DNA of 64,000 nt from Vibrio sonorensis (GTDB lineage: Bacteria > Pseudomonadota > Gammaproteobacteria > Enterobacterales > Vibrionaceae). Below, in pieces: positions 27,175 to 37,691 of the stretch. The notes under the pieces are model-generated. The model was given only the letters and a program-made list of their open reading frames with translations, ran no database searches and was not told the origin of the DNA. A program made the translations under genes and the position numbers. Location: positions 349,689 through 413,688 of the forward strand of contig NZ_LJJE01000063.1 in NCBI RefSeq assembly GCF_001854765.1. The letters run 5' to 3'. Positions within the stretch are counted from its first letter, which is position 1, and every line of letters begins with the position of its first letter.

Positions 27175-30100
27175 ACTCGTCATCTAGAGGTATTAGCTTG
27201 GTGCTTCCACCCCTAAACTTCTCACGACGCTTTTGGATAAACGCATAGAAGCCAGGTATCAAGAATGTACCTGCAAGTAGAACACACAATAGTCCCCCAA
27301 CTAGCGAGATACCCAAGGAGTTTTGGCTTACATGACCGGCGCCTGCGGCAAATATCAAAGGGAACATCCCCAAGATAAATGACCAAGAGGTCATGTTTAC
27401 CGCTCTAAACCTTAGCTTACCGCCTTTTACAGATGCATCCTCTATCCCTAACTCATTTTCTTCCCGTTCGTTCTTGGCAAACTCGACGATTAAAATAGCA
27501 TTCTTCGCCGCTAACGCTATCAAAAGAACAAGTCCGATTTGGGCGTACAAGTTAAGTGGTATACCCGTCAAATTAAGCGCTAAGAAAGAACCTAGCGTCG
27601 CTATCGGAACGACGAGAATTATAGCAAGTGGAATACTCCAGCTTTCGTATTGCGCAACCATAAATAGATAGATAAAGATCAAAGCCAAAGCGAAAGCATA
27701 TATCGCTTGGTTTCCTGCCAGTACCTCTTGATAAGCCATACCAGTCCACTCGAATTGATACCCGTGTGGAAGCATTTCTTGCGCAACTCGCTCCATGGCG
27801 GCGATAGCATCACCACTAGAATAACCCGGTGCTGGCTGTCCCTGAATAATGGCACTTCTGTACATGTTGTAGCGCCATGCTACATCAGGCTCAAATACCT
27901 GTTCATAAGAGACAAGTGTACTAAGCGGTACCATTTGACCATTTGACGCTCTAACGTGGAAGCGTTCTAGATCGTCCATACCACTTCGATGCTCGCTATC
28001 CGCTTGCATAGTAACGCGGAAATTTTTACCGAACATAGTAAAGTCGTTCACGTAAAGCGAGCCCAAGTTACCCTGTAGCGTTTGAAATATTGAGGTTAAC
28101 GATATACCTAGTTGCTTCGCTTTATCGCGGTCTATATCCACATAGTAGTGAGGAACGTTCGCTCTAAAAGTGCTAAAGGTATAGGCTATCTCAGGTTGCT
28201 GGTTAGCTTTTGCAATGACCTGCCCCATCACTGTCGCAAGATCCGTTCGGCTGCGACCCAAGGTATCTTCTAAAACAAACTCAAAACCCGAAGCTGCTCC
28301 CATTCCCGGAACCGCAGGTGGCCCCATGGCAAATACAATAGCCTCTGGTATCTCATTCGCCGCTTTAGCATTAATGCGATTAGCGATGGCATTGGCAGAT
28401 TGGTCACCATCCATCCCGTTGCGCGTATCCCAATCTTCCAGTTTGATAAATAGGGACGCGCCGTTGGAAGCAGCAGCGCCAGTCATAAATGCAAAACCGT
28501 TTGCTACCGTAACGCCATCAACCCCCGGCTCTTGTTCCACAAATCCGATAAGCTTTTCAGTTACTGCCTCAGTACGCGACAAGGATGCGGCGTCAGGCAA
28601 CTGAACATTGACCAACAAGATCCCTTTGTCTTCCTGAGGAACAAATGCTGTTGAAGTAGTTTTGGCAAACAGTGTTACCGCAACAAGTGCAACTAGGAAG
28701 AAGCTAACTAGCAGTGCGGTCTTTTTCACCAATAGTCCAGCCACTTTGCCATAACCTTCTGTTATGCGCTCTAGACCACGGTTAAAGCTCTTGTACCAGT
28801 TTGCTGTATTTCCACCGCCCTGTTTTAACACTAAAGAACACAATGCTGGGGAAAGAGTCAGTGCATTTATTGAAGATATCACCACCGAGATACAGATAGT
28901 CAAAGCAAACTGTCGATACATTATTCCGGTAATACCTGGAAGCATTGCGACGGGCAAGAAAACCGCCAACAATACTAGCGTCGAAGTCACTATTGGGCCG
29001 GTCACTTCTTTCATTGCGAGCAGGGTTGCTTTTCGCGGTGTTAAACTCGGATCTTTTGCCATGGTTGTATCGACGTTTTCTATTACTAGAATCGCATCGT
29101 CTACTACGATACCTATCGCAAGTATTAAACCGAACAGAGTCACTGTATTAATCGTAAAACCAGTGATCTGCATCGCCGCAAACGTACCGATTAACGAGAC
29201 AGGGATGGCAACAACCGGAATCAAAGTCGCTCGTGCACTACCAAGGAACAGGTAAGTGACAGCAATCACTAATAAAATCGCTTCGATAAGGGTTTTTACA
29301 ACACCTTTGATAGACTCAGCAACAAACACGGTTGTGTCATAGCTAGTTTCGTAGGTCATGCCCTCAGGAAACTGCTTGCTCAGATTATCAAGCAGTGTCA
29401 TTACCGCTTGGCCACTTTCTAGAGCGTTGGCATCCGATTGAAGTGATAAGGCCACAATAGATGCGTCTTCACCGCGAAACTTACCGCTACCGTCATAAAA
29501 CTTCTTACCCAGTTCAACGCGGGCAACGTCCTTTAGAAAAACGGTATTTCCGTTGCTGTCAGCGCGAAGTACGACATTTTCAAACTCCGAAACAGTTTCT
29601 AGTCGGCCTTTGGTGACAAGGTTGAACTGTACTTCTTGTGGGTTGGCATACGGCGCCGCCCCTATCCGTCCCGCAGCGACTTGTACATTCTGCTCAGCCA
29701 ATGCTGCGTAAACGTCTGACGTAGTGAGTTTTAAGTTCGCCATTTTTTCTGGGTCAAGCCAGACGCGCATAGCGTATTCACCGCCCCCGATTACATTTAC
29801 TTCACTAATGCCTTTGACCCTCGCTAACTGGTCTTTGACATTGAGGTTAATGTAGTTGATCAAAAACTGATCATCGTATCGCCCGTCCGGAGAATAAAAG
29901 TTTAAAACCATCAACAGATCGGGAGATCGCTTCTTGACCGTAACACCAACCGCTCTCACTTCTTGAGGTAACTTGGATTCTATTTGGGCTACCCTATTTT
30001 GCACGTTCACCTGAGCCATATCAGGGTCCGTACCGACATCGAACGTAACATTCAAGTTATACGAGCCGTCGTTGGCACTTTTCGAGGACATGTAAATCAT

Positions 30101-30325
30101 ATCTTCGACGCCATTCACCGAAGTTTCGATGGGGTCAGCTATCGCCTGTTCAACAACCTCTGCACTAGCACCCGTGTAAAATGCTGTGACGCTTACCGAA
30201 GGCGGACTAATTTTGGGGTATTCAGCAACAGGCAAAACCGCGAGAGAAATCGCACCCGCAAGGGTGAGGATTATCGAAATGACCAGTGCGAACTTAGGAC
30301 GTTGTATAAAGAATCTGCTTAACAT
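27173..30325 (-). CDS. RND multidrug efflux pump, inner-membrane transporter (HAE1/AcrB type)
   Basis: Proton-driven efflux transporter of 1,050 residues, normal for the family. It starts [24 protein letters not shown], has 12 predicted helices and two large periplasmic loops, and carries the proton-relay Asp pair in [14 protein letters not shown] (about residue 407) and the late [14 protein letters not shown] and [13 protein letters not shown] motifs. Like AcrB, it should work with an adaptor (encoded just upstream) and an outer-membrane TolC; no tolC is present here. Vibrios have several such pumps (Vme/Vex systems) and the drug range cannot be told from the sequence. Confidence 0.95.
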   Translation of the reverse strand: MLSRFFIQRPKFALVISIILTLAGAISLAVLPVAEYPKISPPSVSVTAFYTGASAEVVEQAIADPIETSVNGVEDMIYMSSKSANDGSYNLNVTFDVGTDPDMAQVNVQNRVAQIESKLPQEVRAVGVTVKKRSPDLLMVLNFYSPDGRYDDQFLINYINLNVKDQLARVKGISEVNVIGGGEYAMRVWLDPEKMANLKLTTSDVYAALAEQNVQVAAGRIGAAPYANPQEVQFNLVTKGRLETVSEFENVVLRADSNGNTVFLKDVARVELGKKFYDGSGKFRGEDASIVALSLQSDANALESGQAVMTLLDNLSKQFPEGMTYETSYDTTVFVAESIKGVVKTLIEAILLVIAVTYLFLGSARATLIPVVAIPVSLIGTFAAMQITGFTINTVTLFGLILAIGIVVDDAILVIENVDTTMAKDPSLTPRKATLLAMKEVTGPIVTSTLVLLAVFLPVAMLPGITGIMYRQFALTICISVVISSINALTLSPALCSLVLKQGGGNTANWYKSFNRGLERITEGYGKVAGLLVKKTALLVSFFLVALVAVTLFAKTTSTAFVPQEDKGILLVNVQLPDAASLSRTEAVTEKLIGFVEQEPGVDGVTVANGFAFMTGAAASNGASLFIKLEDWDTRNGMDGDQSANAIANRINAKAANEIPEAIVFAMGPPAVPGMGAASGFEFVLEDTLGRSRTDLATVMGQVIAKANQQPEIAYTFSTFRANVPHYYVDIDRDKAKQLGISLTSIFQTLQGNLGSLYVNDFTMFGKNFRVTMQADSEHRSGMDDLERFHVRASNGQMVPLSTLVSYEQVFEPDVAWRYNMYRSAIIQGQPAPGYSSGDAIAAMERVAQEMLPHGYQFEWTGMAYQEVLAGNQAIYAFALALIFIYLFMVAQYESWSIPLAIILVVPIATLGSFLALNLTGIPLNLYAQIGLVLLIALAAKNAILIVEFAKNEREENELGIEDASVKGGKLRFRAVNMTSWSFILGMFPLIFAAGAGHVSQNSLGISLVGGLLCVLLAGTFLIPGFYAFIQKRREKFRGGSTKLIPLDDE

Positions 30326-30337
30326 CGCTGCACTCCG

Positions 30338-31453
30338 TTACTCTTGGTTTTTCACGTTAACTGGATTGCCATTCCTTACCCGTTGTAAACCCGCTGTAAT
30401 CACTGTATCACTTTCCGAAATACCTTGATTAACTACCACTCCTTGGTCTGTCTGCTTTCCTAACGTCACATTTCGTCGTTCTGCTACGTTACCTTCACTA
30501 ACAACCATGACAAAATCACCTTCAAGGTCCGTTTGCACCGCTTTTCTAGGTATGACTACAACATCTTGAGGTTCACTTTCCCTCAGCTCAACACGGATAT
30601 GTTGGCCCGGAAGTAAACGATGCATCGGGTTTGACACAATAGCCCGCATAGCCATTGTTCCGGTGTTTAGGTCTATTCGATTACCCAAGTAATCAACCAC
30701 CCCGGAATGTTCAAATTCTTGTCCGCTCTCTAATAGGATGCCCACCTCTATCTGACGGCTTGTTTGCGAATCTGTCTCAGAAATTTTATCTATGCCAAGA
30801 TTTAACCTTTCTCTTTCGCTAATGCTAAATGAAGCGTGCACCGGATCTAGGCTCACTAGCGTGGTTAGCACACTTGTAGAAGGCGACAACAGGTCACCCT
30901 TGCTCACATTACTATCGCTAATCCTTCCATCAAATGGCGCTCTGATCTCTGTATAGGAGAGGTTTACTTCTGCTAGTTTAAGCTGCGCGGTCGCCGACTC
31001 TACTTGAGCCCTTGCAGACAGAAGTTGAGCGTACTTATCGTCGAAATTTGATTGAGAAATACTGCCTTTAGGCAGCAACGATTCCGCTCGTTTAAAGTCG
31101 AGGTCTGCTTTTTTAAGGGATGCGTTGGCCTGTGCAAGAGAGGCTTTAGCGCTCGCGACCTGTGCTTCGAAAGATGACGGTTCTATTGTGAAGAGCAGTT
31201 GTCCTTTTTCGACCATTTGACCTGCACTAAAATTCTTTTCCGCAAGGTAGCCGGTGATCTGAGCGGTGATATTTGTATCTTCTACCGCTTCAACACGACC
31301 TATATAAGACTTGCTTTGTTGGAATGGAATCACTTCTACTGTTTGAGTAGATACGACAGGTAATGGTGCTTGCGCATTTTGGGACGCATTGTTGTCACAA
31401 GCACTAAGAAACAAGGCGCTTGCGAGTGCAAGAGTTAAATTCGTTTTTTTCAT
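30338..31453 (-). CDS. RND efflux pump periplasmic adaptor lipoprotein
   Basis: A 371-residue membrane-fusion protein that links the RND pump to TolC. The N-terminus is a lipoprotein signal (ALFLSACDNN, lipidated Cys about residue 19). The family's split lipoyl/barrel-sandwich and alpha-hairpin are clear: VSTQTVEVIPF, GYLAEKNFSAGQMVEKGQLLFTIEPS, a long helical hairpin (SLAQANASLKKADLDFKR...), RAPFDGRIS, and the late DLEGDFVMVV. It is first in the operon, 12 bases ahead of the pump gene. Two inverted AACGACGGTT motifs lie immediately upstream and probably bind a repressor encoded elsewhere. Confidence 0.94.
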   Translation of the reverse strand: MKKTNLTLALASALFLSACDNNASQNAQAPLPVVSTQTVEVIPFQQSKSYIGRVEAVEDTNITAQITGYLAEKNFSAGQMVEKGQLLFTIEPSSFEAQVASAKASLAQANASLKKADLDFKRAESLLPKGSISQSNFDDKYAQLLSARAQVESATAQLKLAEVNLSYTEIRAPFDGRISDSNVSKGDLLSPSTSVLTTLVSLDPVHASFSISERERLNLGIDKISETDSQTSRQIEVGILLESGQEFEHSGVVDYLGNRIDLNTGTMAMRAIVSNPMHRLLPGQHIRVELRESEPQDVVVIPRKAVQTDLEGDFVMVVSEGNVAERRNVTLGKQTDQGVVVNQGISESDTVITAGLQRVRNGNPVNVKNQE

Positions 31454-31458
31454 TGATA

Positions 31459-31504
31459 AACCGTCGTTAAAATAAACATGGCAATTATAATTTAAACGAC
31501 GGTT
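31459..31504 (-). promoter_or_regulatory. Paired inverted motifs in the promoter of the RND operon
   Basis: AACCGTCGTT (31459-31468) and its exact reverse complement AACGACGGTT (31495-31504) are separated by 26 bases. A minus-strand -10-like TATAAT lies at 31485-31490 between them. Such a pair around a promoter is typical of a repressor pair of sites (TetR-type), but no regulator is adjacent. Confidence 0.5.
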
Positions 31505-31567
31505 ATACTGAGAATGTCCGAGAACTATCAGAGACTCTTAGAAAGGTGTATCAAAGTGTTACAGCGC

Positions 31568-32101
31568 TTAGTCAGTATAGCTTTCTAGTAATTTTTGGGG
31601 TGATTTCCACCCTATCACCAATTCGGGTATTTGCGAGCCACATGGCGCTTGCCATGTTTTTTCGTGCAAATTTTCACCACCAAAGTGATCATAAAACTCG
31701 TGGGCTTGTTTGTTTTCCTGCAGCACTTCTAGGTAGACGCCTTGATCGGGAAAATAGTGATTCATCCAACTTGCCATCTCATTGAGCAGCCGCTTTCCAA
31801 TCCCTCTTCCGCGGTACGCCTTATCTACGTGTAACGACTCAATAATTGACCCTTTATCAATATCGTGGTTTCCAAAGCCACAGATAAATCCCATCAAAAG
31901 TCCACCCTCTTCCGCGAGCAGAACGTGCTGGTTAAAAGCAGGATTGATAAGTCTTGTTTGCCATACCACCATACGGTCTGGTAGTACGTCGTTGGTCAAG
32001 TAGTCCTCAGTGTAAATGCCCTTGTAGAAATCCTTCCAGCTCTGAGCGTGTAACTGAGCTATCCGCTCGTAATCGCTATATTCCGCTACTCTCAATTCCA
32101 T
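31568..32101 (-). CDS. GNAT-family N-acetyltransferase
   Basis: A 177-residue acetyltransferase with the GNAT core: SLHVDKAYRGRGIGKRLLNEM is the acetyl-CoA pyrophosphate loop (RGRGIG), followed by VYLEVLQENKQAHEFYDHFGG. It opens LRVAEYSDYERIAQLHAQSWKDFYKGI, as in many Rim-type members. The substrate is not inferable. Single gene with its promoter shared with the divergent desaturase region. Confidence 0.9.
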   Translation of the reverse strand: MELRVAEYSDYERIAQLHAQSWKDFYKGIYTEDYLTNDVLPDRMVVWQTRLINPAFNQHVLLAEEGGLLMGFICGFGNHDIDKGSIIESLHVDKAYRGRGIGKRLLNEMASWMNHYFPDQGVYLEVLQENKQAHEFYDHFGGENLHEKTWQAPCGSQIPELVIGWKSPQKLLESYTD

Positions 32102-32204
32102 TTGCAGTTCCTTATTGCACCTATACGGTATCTTATTGCAACTTCATACTATCCAAATCTATTCAAAAAGCAAAACATTCCATTCACAAATTAATAATTG
32201 CCAT

Positions 32205-32232
32205 TTGACTTACACGTGTACGCTGATATTCT
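32205..32232 (+). promoter_or_regulatory. Desaturase promoter with an embedded FabR-type operator
   Basis: TTGACT (32205-32210) and TATTCT (32227-32232) with a 16-base spacer look like a sigma-70 promoter. The spacer contains TACACGTGTACGCT (32211-32224), with a perfect ten-base palindrome TACACGTGTA. Read on the minus strand it is AGCGTACACGTGTA, which agrees with the FabR operator consensus AGCGTACANGTGT reported for E. coli fabA and fabB. A repressor here would block polymerase directly. Confidence 0.7.
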
Positions 32233-32264
32233 AGCGAACACTTGTAAGCTAAAAGGAACTTGTC

Positions 32265-33383
32265 ATGTCAGAAGAATCTAAACCACCGCTTATATGGGTG
32301 AACCTTATTCTTTTTTCGAGCACATTTTTGATCAGTCTCTTTGTTGTACCTTATTACGCCATTGAGCAAAGTTTACAGACGTCTGTTATCGTTTGGACTC
32401 TGTTGTGTTTCGCTTTCTGTAATTTATCAATCACTGCGGGTTACCACCGTCTGTGGTCGCACAAAACTTACCAAGCTAACTTTGCTTTGCGTCTTATCTT
32501 TGCGCTAGGCGGGGCATTTGCGTTGCAAAATAGCATATTACATTGGAGTTCAGACCATAGAGTGCACCACAAACACGTCGACAATAACGACAAAGACCCT
32601 TACTCAGCGAAACGTGGCTTTTGGTTTTCACACATTGGTTGGATGTTAAGAGACTACAATAAAGATAACTACGCAGACTATTCTAACTGCCGTGACTTAC
32701 AGAAAGATCCTATTGTCGTTTGGCAACACAAGTACTACCTCCCACTGGCATTAATCACCAATATCGGAATACCAGTAACTCTTGGTTTTATTTATCAAGA
32801 CATAATAGGAATGGTGTTGTTTGTAGGTATCCTTCGTCTAGTACTTGTCCATCACACCACTTTTTTTGTTAATTCATTGGCACATATCTGGGGTAGACAA
32901 ACTTACACTGACAAAAACAGCGCAAGAGACAACGGTTTTCTCGCTTTGTTTACGTTTGGGGAGGGGTATCACAACTTCCACCACATCTTTGAAAACGACT
33001 ATCGAAATGGTATTCGTTGGTGGGATTACGATCCGACTAAATGGTTGATCAAAGGTTTCTCTTATGTCGGTTTAACGACAAACTTGCGCAAGACGCCTCA
33101 GATATTGATTGAAAAAGCGCGCTTAAAAATGATGCTAACCAATGCCGAGAAAAAAACTCAATCTTTTCCTCTCTTGCAAACGCAAATTCAAGATGAGTTC
33201 GAACGTATCATCAAATGCCTAGAAGACTATTATTCAGTTAAAAAACAGATGCTTGGTGCAAAGCGAACACGGCTTAAGGAAAAATATGAGTTTGACCTTC
33301 TTGTCATTAGAAAGCAGCAAATACAAGTCGAGCTAAATGCGATGATTTCTGATTGGCGTAAGCTTAGTTGTCAGGCGGTATAA
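32265..33383 (+). CDS. Membrane fatty-acid (acyl-CoA) desaturase
   Basis: Oxygen-dependent delta-9-type desaturase of the integral-membrane di-iron family, introducing a double bond into saturated acyl chains. The three His boxes are present: HRLWSH (about residue 62), HRVHH (about 97) and YHNFHH (about 240), with four hydrophobic helices around them. The 372 residues are longer than the core, with a charged, helical C-terminal extension (about 290-372) that I do not recognise. The ribosome site is AAAAGGAACTTGTC. It is under a promoter with a FabR-like operator, which ties it to control of membrane unsaturation. Confidence 0.92.
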   Translation: MSEESKPPLIWVNLILFSSTFLISLFVVPYYAIEQSLQTSVIVWTLLCFAFCNLSITAGYHRLWSHKTYQANFALRLIFALGGAFALQNSILHWSSDHRVHHKHVDNNDKDPYSAKRGFWFSHIGWMLRDYNKDNYADYSNCRDLQKDPIVVWQHKYYLPLALITNIGIPVTLGFIYQDIIGMVLFVGILRLVLVHHTTFFVNSLAHIWGRQTYTDKNSARDNGFLALFTFGEGYHNFHHIFENDYRNGIRWWDYDPTKWLIKGFSYVGLTTNLRKTPQILIEKARLKMMLTNAEKKTQSFPLLQTQIQDEFERIIKCLEDYYSVKKQMLGAKRTRLKEKYEFDLLVIRKQQIQVELNAMISDWRKLSCQAV

Positions 33384-33392
33384 ACGATTTAC

Positions 33393-33418
33393 AAGGCTAC
33401 GATCGTAGCCTTTTTTTT
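33393..33418 (+). terminator. Rho-independent terminator after the desaturase
   Basis: AAGGCTAC / GTAGCCTT with a GATC loop followed by eight T. Confidence 0.93.
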
Positions 33419-33431
33419 GAGATTAAGCTCT

Positions 33432-35129
33432 TTAAGAAGAGCAACTATAATGGGATACGCCACCGGTGTTAAATAGTTCTAACGGCTTTAAGCGATAAAA
33501 TTTTTCTTCCACTTGCTTTGAGTTCTCGCTATAAGGGTCTGCGAATACAGACTCTAGCTCCTTAATCAAACTGTAGTCTCCTTTTTCAGCTTGAGTGTAA
33601 GCTGGAACAATCAGCCACTCTCTCCAAGTATATTTGGGATTAACGCGTTTCATTGCTCGTGTTACTTCATCAACACTTTGATCAACTAAGACTGTTTTGC
33701 GCCAAATCTTTAACCATTTCTGCCACTCTTCCATAAGTTCATCACTCGGTGTAGCGTAAAAACTCTTAGTGAGCGCAGAGGCACAATTCGGCAAGTCTGA
33801 CAGCTCCCTAAATAGGATTGTGTAATCTACGTGAGTTCCCATCATTAGTTTTAAAAGTTGATTAAACAGCTCTGGGTCGAACTCTTTTAGCCCCAGCTTG
33901 GAGGCCCACATTTTTACTAGCTTGCTTTGTACAACTTCCTCGAAAGAGTCATTAATACCATCTAACCTTTCGAGCGCACTTTGTTCGCCTTTTAGCAAAG
34001 GGCGAAGCGCACTGCAAAAAGACTCAAAATTTTTCTCCGCTGCGGCGGGTTGGTTAAAAAACGAAAAATGTTTTCCTCCGCCCGTCCAAGGTTGGAAATA
34101 GGGATCAAAGTGTTCGCAGAATCCAAACGGCCCATAGTCTAACGTGAATCCACCAACCGAGCAGTTATCACTATTAAAGTTCCCTTGACAAAAGCCGACC
34201 CTCATCCAGTGAGTAATAAGCGTCGCAAGTCTGTCTCTAAACGCTAAAGCCAATTCTAGAATCTGGTCTGTTTCAGAAAGATTAGGTCTAATCTCGTCTT
34301 TGTATTCACGATCGATAACGTGCCTAACAATCATTGTTAGCTCATCTAGTTCGTTTTTATTGGCTTCTGTTCTTGCTCTACGACTAAACAGTTCCAGTTG
34401 GCCGACTCTAAGAAAAGAAGAGGCAACACGAGTAGATATAGCAACCGGATTTGAAACCATAATATCCGGATTTTCCGACTGCGAGTTTTCACTGTACCAA
34501 GGCCTGTCTACCCTTTCAGTAAGGGAGGTGAACAAGCACAAAGAGCGTGAAGAAGGAATACCAAGCGCATACATGAACTCTTGTGCTAGAAATTCCCTAA
34601 CGCTAGAACGCAAAACCGCACGGCCATCTGCTCCGCGGCAATATGGTGTTGGACCGCCGCCTTTTAACTGCATTTCCCAACGCTTACCGTTAAACATGCC
34701 TTCAAACACGGATATTGCTCGGCCATCACCATAGCCATTCCCCGTTTTAAAAGGGCATTGCTCGGTATATTCATTTCCATATATAGAGAGCGCATACCCC
34801 GTTGCCCAGCCTACTTGTTTTAATGGTTCGGCACATTTAGACATGTCTGCGGAAAAGAGTCGCTTAAATGCATCATCGAGAACCAATTCATCTTGGATCC
34901 CCAACTCTGAAAACAGTGCTCGGCTATGGCTTACGTAAACCGGAGATTCAATCGGCGTCGGCGCTACGGGTACATAGTGGCCCGATAACACTTGTCTAGG
35001 ATAGTGATCAATTCCGTCTTCTCTTCCATCGGGATCTACCTTGAGACTTTCGATCAATGAGTAGTCAGCAACCTTTGAAAAGTCACTAAAGTTTACTATT
35101 CGCATTTCTTGTTTGTCGGTATTCCGCAT
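33432..35129 (-). CDS. selO: SelO-family protein adenylyltransferase (YdiU)
   Basis: Pseudokinase-fold enzyme that transfers AMP from ATP onto Ser, Thr or Tyr of proteins. Matching segments are [40 protein letters not shown] and LDYGPFGF (metal-binding Asp), as in E. coli YdiU. The C-terminus is CSS, the position where eukaryotic SelO has selenocysteine, so the redox Cys is kept. At 565 residues it is about 85 longer than E. coli SelO (about 480), mostly at the N-terminus and in the C-terminal half. Met1 and Met9 are both possible starts; I use the longer one. Transcribed alone. Confidence 0.92.
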   Translation of the reverse strand: MRNTDKQEMRIVNFSDFSKVADYSLIESLKVDPDGREDGIDHYPRQVLSGHYVPVAPTPIESPVYVSHSRALFSELGIQDELVLDDAFKRLFSADMSKCAEPLKQVGWATGYALSIYGNEYTEQCPFKTGNGYGDGRAISVFEGMFNGKRWEMQLKGGGPTPYCRGADGRAVLRSSVREFLAQEFMYALGIPSSRSLCLFTSLTERVDRPWYSENSQSENPDIMVSNPVAISTRVASSFLRVGQLELFSRRARTEANKNELDELTMIVRHVIDREYKDEIRPNLSETDQILELALAFRDRLATLITHWMRVGFCQGNFNSDNCSVGGFTLDYGPFGFCEHFDPYFQPWTGGGKHFSFFNQPAAAEKNFESFCSALRPLLKGEQSALERLDGINDSFEEVVQSKLVKMWASKLGLKEFDPELFNQLLKLMMGTHVDYTILFRELSDLPNCASALTKSFYATPSDELMEEWQKWLKIWRKTVLVDQSVDEVTRAMKRVNPKYTWREWLIVPAYTQAEKGDYSLIKELESVFADPYSENSKQVEEKFYRLKPLELFNTGGVSHYSCSS

Positions 35130-35284
35130 AGCTGCTGTAATCGGTTAACTCTTTTCAAACAATTGTAACAGTTGTGGTACATAAACCAACAGCCAACAAT
35201 TTAAAGGGCGAATAGTTATTTGGAATAGTTGAGTCGGATAAAGTAGCTAATAGCTTTGTAAAGAAGGAGCTATTTAGAAAAGAT

Positions 35285-35358
<74 letters not shown>

Positions 35359-35541
35359 ATCATCGTGGGACGAGAGTTAATATGCCATAGTGACTGAAAA
35401 AGAAAAGGATAATTTGAGTATTCGGTGACTGTGTGCGTATCTTTTGGGCACTTTGTTCAGAATCTACGCTACAAGCCTGTTGTTATTGAGAAAATCCTCA
35501 CTGCCCATTTCGTCATTTGATAAAGATTAAATTGCAGTTAC

Positions 35542-35571
35542 ACAAAAAAGGCCAAGGTAAACACCTTGGCC
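35542..35571 (-). terminator. Rho-independent terminator for the nucleotidase gene
   Basis: On the minus strand AGGCCAAGGTG / ACCTTGGCCT (with a short loop) is followed by TTTTTT. Confidence 0.92.
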
Positions 35572-35588
35572 TATGTAATCAGAAACGA

Positions 35589-37445
35589 TTATTTTGCTTT
35601 TGGAGTGAAGGTCTGCGTACTGCGATCTTCTTCAGCTACTGGTTCAATTTTCTCACCATTTGCAGTGATCTTGCGAACGTAGTCGATAAAGGTTTCAGTG
35701 TACAGTTTAAGCGTATCTTCGTACTTAGACTTGTCCGCAGATACCTCGCCAAATGTTAGGTAACCATCTTTACCACCAGCGATGTAGTTGTTTGTTACCA
35801 CTACCAGTTCTCTGTCATCACTTAGGGCAGACCATGAACCATCGCCTTTTGCTTTTACTTCAAAGTTGTGAACTCGCTCGCCAGCAGGACGGTTAAAGTC
35901 TACATCGTAACGAATACCCGCAGCGTAAGGATAAGCACCATCTGAACCTTCCGCACTTTGGTCAACAAACTCAGCGTAGGCTTTATCAACCGCCTCGTTT
36001 AGAACTTTCTTAACCTCAGCACCTGTCATGGTTAGGTTAACCATAGTGTTATTGAAAGGTAGTACCTTTGTAGCGCCAGCTACCGTAAATGAGCCTTGAG
36101 TAATGTTAGCTCGTGCGCCACCACCGTTTTGGATTGCTACGTCTGCGCGCTTAGTTTCCGCAAGGAAAGCTTGAGCGACTAAGTCTGCAACTTGAGAGCC
36201 GTGCGCATCAGTGTGTGTGTCACAACCATCCGCCCCGCTGTGCTTTTGTTGACCTGGTACACGCTCGTAACACAGAAGTTCGGTTGATTGTGCGATTTCC
36301 ATATCCTTCATTGCATCAAGCTTTTCTGAATATACCGCTAGAGTTTTTTGCGTTTCTGCGTCAGGCTGAACTTGAATCAGGTTTGGTTGCGCTTCGATGT
36401 CAGCGATTACCGCTTCTAGCTCAGCTCCTTTAAGAACCTGTTTCTTGCCGTTTTCGTCTTTGCGTTTAAACTCGTTACCAATCAATAGGTGAGGTGTACC
36501 GCCACATGACGCTACTTTACCGTTACCATCAAAAGATACAGAAAGTTCACCAAGTACTTGAGTATATTGCCATGCTTGAGCAACACACACTTGATCACCG
36601 TCTTTGTTCTTAACTAATGTTGGGTATGCACCATCACTCTTAAGACCAACCGCGTCAAAGTCACCTAGTAGCGTGTGTGAGTCACCGCCGATGATGACGT
36701 CAACGTCCGTTAGCTTTTCTGCCAACTGAAGGTCGTTGGTGTACTGGTAGTGAGTTAGAAGTACAATTTTAGATACATCTTGAGCAACCAGCTTGTCGAT
36801 GTATTTCTGAGCGGTTTCAACTTCATCCAAAAACTGTGTAGTTTCATCAGGATTAGATGAGTTCATCGTTTTATTAGAAATGTCGATGCCGACAATACCT
36901 ATCTTGTGCTCACCGTACTGTTTTACCGTGTATGGCTTGAAGTAGTCGTTAGCAGAGTTCATTGCAAGTGGAGATACACCCTGCTTTGGAATCACGTTTG
37001 CCGCAACGACTTCTGTTGCACAGTTTCCTTCGTTTAACCAATCTAAGAATTTTGCAAGACCAGCATCACCATCATCAAATTCGTGGTTGCCCAATGCGAA
37101 CGCGTCAAAGCAAGCGTGATTCATCATCGCTGCATCCGCTTCGCCCTTAAATAGCGCGTAGTACAAAGTACCTGATATAGCGTCACCCGCGTGAAGCTTA
37201 AGTACGTTTTCGTTTGCTTCGGTGCGTTGTTCAAGAGCAGTGATAAGTGCCGGGAAACCACCCACTTCAGCGTAAGTAGATTGACCAGCAAGCTTTAGCT
37301 TTTGAGAAGAAGGCTCTAGGTGAGAGTGGTGATCATTGATATGTAAGATAGTTAGGTCAAAAGGCGCGGTCTTTGACGCCTCTGTAGCGCATCCTGAAGC
37401 AACCACTGCTGACAAGAGAGCTAATGCCAATGGGCTTTTTTTCAT
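35589..37445 (-). CDS. Periplasmic/outer-membrane 5'-nucleotidase, NadN-like lipoprotein
   Basis: Metal-dependent nucleotidase of the UshA/NadN family, which releases phosphate and nucleosides from extracellular nucleotides or NAD. The 618 residues start with a lipoprotein signal (AVVASGCAT, Cys about residue 19). The metallophosphatase domain shows ILHINDHHSHLEP, LHAGDAISGTLYY and LGNHEFDDGDAGL, then VIIGGDSHTLLG; the C-terminal substrate domain shows IQNGGGARANI, and NNYIAGGKDGYLTFG. The LYYALFKGEADAAMMN and PYAAGIRYDVD segments resemble Haemophilus NadN (NAD nucleotidase) more than E. coli UshA, so NAD use is plausible but not proven. Confidence 0.9.
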   Translation of the reverse strand: MKKSPLALALLSAVVASGCATEASKTAPFDLTILHINDHHSHLEPSSQKLKLAGQSTYAEVGGFPALITALEQRTEANENVLKLHAGDAISGTLYYALFKGEADAAMMNHACFDAFALGNHEFDDGDAGLAKFLDWLNEGNCATEVVAANVIPKQGVSPLAMNSANDYFKPYTVKQYGEHKIGIVGIDISNKTMNSSNPDETTQFLDEVETAQKYIDKLVAQDVSKIVLLTHYQYTNDLQLAEKLTDVDVIIGGDSHTLLGDFDAVGLKSDGAYPTLVKNKDGDQVCVAQAWQYTQVLGELSVSFDGNGKVASCGGTPHLLIGNEFKRKDENGKKQVLKGAELEAVIADIEAQPNLIQVQPDAETQKTLAVYSEKLDAMKDMEIAQSTELLCYERVPGQQKHSGADGCDTHTDAHGSQVADLVAQAFLAETKRADVAIQNGGGARANITQGSFTVAGATKVLPFNNTMVNLTMTGAEVKKVLNEAVDKAYAEFVDQSAEGSDGAYPYAAGIRYDVDFNRPAGERVHNFEVKAKGDGSWSALSDDRELVVVTNNYIAGGKDGYLTFGEVSADKSKYEDTLKLYTETFIDYVRKITANGEKIEPVAEEDRSTQTFTPKAK

Positions 37446-37691
37446 TTTCTGTCCCTATAATTGGTGTGTTAGAAGATAGTAATTTTCCATAGCCAACAAT
37501 TATAGGTAGGAAGTGAAGCTCCGTTTACACCGATATAACACTTATGTGAACGCAATCGTTTGTGTGAACCGAATCCCAACCAAAGTGTGAAGAAAACGCG
37601 TAACAATCGCTTTATAAATAGCCGCTCACTTGTAACCAACTGTTACCACACGGTGAGAACAGCAATTTTCTCCACTTAAACAAAATACCAG
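37446..37691. other. Intergenic stretch between the nucleotidase promoter and the next gene end
   Basis: Contains repeated TGTGAA half-motifs (about 37551, 37561 and 37583) resembling half-sites of the CRP box. No full palindrome was found. Otherwise nothing clear. Confidence 0.3.

Noticed and set aside
28215..29255. Long plus-strand open frames across the RND pump gene
   Set aside because: They are antisense shadows of a clearly conserved transporter and have no protein-like features.
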